The notes under the pieces are model-generated. The model was given only the letters and a program-made list of their open reading frames with translations. It was not told where the DNA came from and ran no database searches. A stretch of 14,212 bases of DNA, from positions 1-14,212 of the forward strand of contig CAMNAY010000011.1 in NCBI GenBank assembly GCA_946531975.1. Direction: 5' to 3'. This DNA comes from an uncultured Ruminococcus sp. (GTDB lineage Bacteria > Bacillota > Clostridia > Oscillospirales > Ruminococcaceae). This document shows, piece by piece, positions 14,210-14,212 of the stretch. The position numbers were made by a program, and so were the translations under genes. Numbering within the stretch: the first letter of the stretch is position 1; the number at the start of each line of letters is the position of its first letter.

Positions 14210-14212
14210 CGA

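Noticed and set aside
14172..14210. 13-residue extension of Spo0A
   Set aside because: The ATG at 14171 has AGGAGG 7 bases away and gives the normal Spo0A N-terminus; the extension covers that ribosome site.
1..14212. CRISPR array, tRNA, rRNA, insertion sequence or attachment site
   Set aside because: No regularly spaced direct repeats, cloverleaf-like sequences, transposase motifs or flanking terminal repeats were seen on either strand.

Overview
The window looks like chromosome from a Gram-positive, GC-moderate, spore-lineage Firmicute, most likely an Oscillospiraceae/Ruminococcus-type gut bacterium. The evidence is a full Spo0A, an HprK of Firmicute type, a Firmicute-style hprK-PHP-murB-rapZ cluster, strong AGGAGG ribosome sites, and exported proteins with Ser/Thr-rich linkers (ETTT, TTAT repeats) of the kind common in Ruminococcus. 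This placement is inference; no rRNA gene is present. Every gene I accept lies on the minus strand, so the window reads from right to left. There is no gene-free stretch over 300 bases, and I see no tRNA, rRNA, CRISPR array or insertion sequence.

Right part (14212 to 12831): spo0A, then a flavin-reductase-family gene, closed by a strong intrinsic terminator. Next, a consensus extended -10 promoter (12792-12820) starts a second unit: a histidinol-phosphatase-type PHP phosphoesterase, pth (peptidyl-tRNA hydrolase, TTG start), a BspA-type leucine-rich-repeat lipoprotein whose ATG overlaps the pth stop, a UUCG-loop hairpin, and the large mfd gene (transcription-repair coupling factor).

Middle (6554 to 4626): a promoter with an extended -10 drives a 221-residue exported protein with a C-terminal membrane anchor. 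It is followed by a 312-residue lipoprotein. Both seem to carry a carbohydrate-binding-like beta-sandwich, and a hairpin separates them. A clear terminator ends this unit.

Left part (4605 to 1): a third extended -10 promoter starts hprK, a YcdX-type PHP phosphoesterase, murB, rapZ, and a 135-residue protein of unknown function with a GTG start. The genes are spaced from 1 base of overlap to 38 bases. The left edge cuts an SGNH/GDSL-hydrolase lipoprotein gene, of which the first 161 codons are present. The unit joins carbon-state signalling (HprK), cell-wall precursor synthesis (MurB) and the RapZ nucleotide-binding adapter. The yvcK and whiA genes that commonly follow rapZ in Firmicutes are not seen here.

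Most of the window is well-conserved housekeeping. The unusual parts are the exported proteins placed between housekeeping genes (LRR lipoprotein between pth and mfd; the carbohydrate-binding-like pair between mfd and hprK), the unknown 135-residue gene after rapZ, and two intergenic hairpins that share a sequence.
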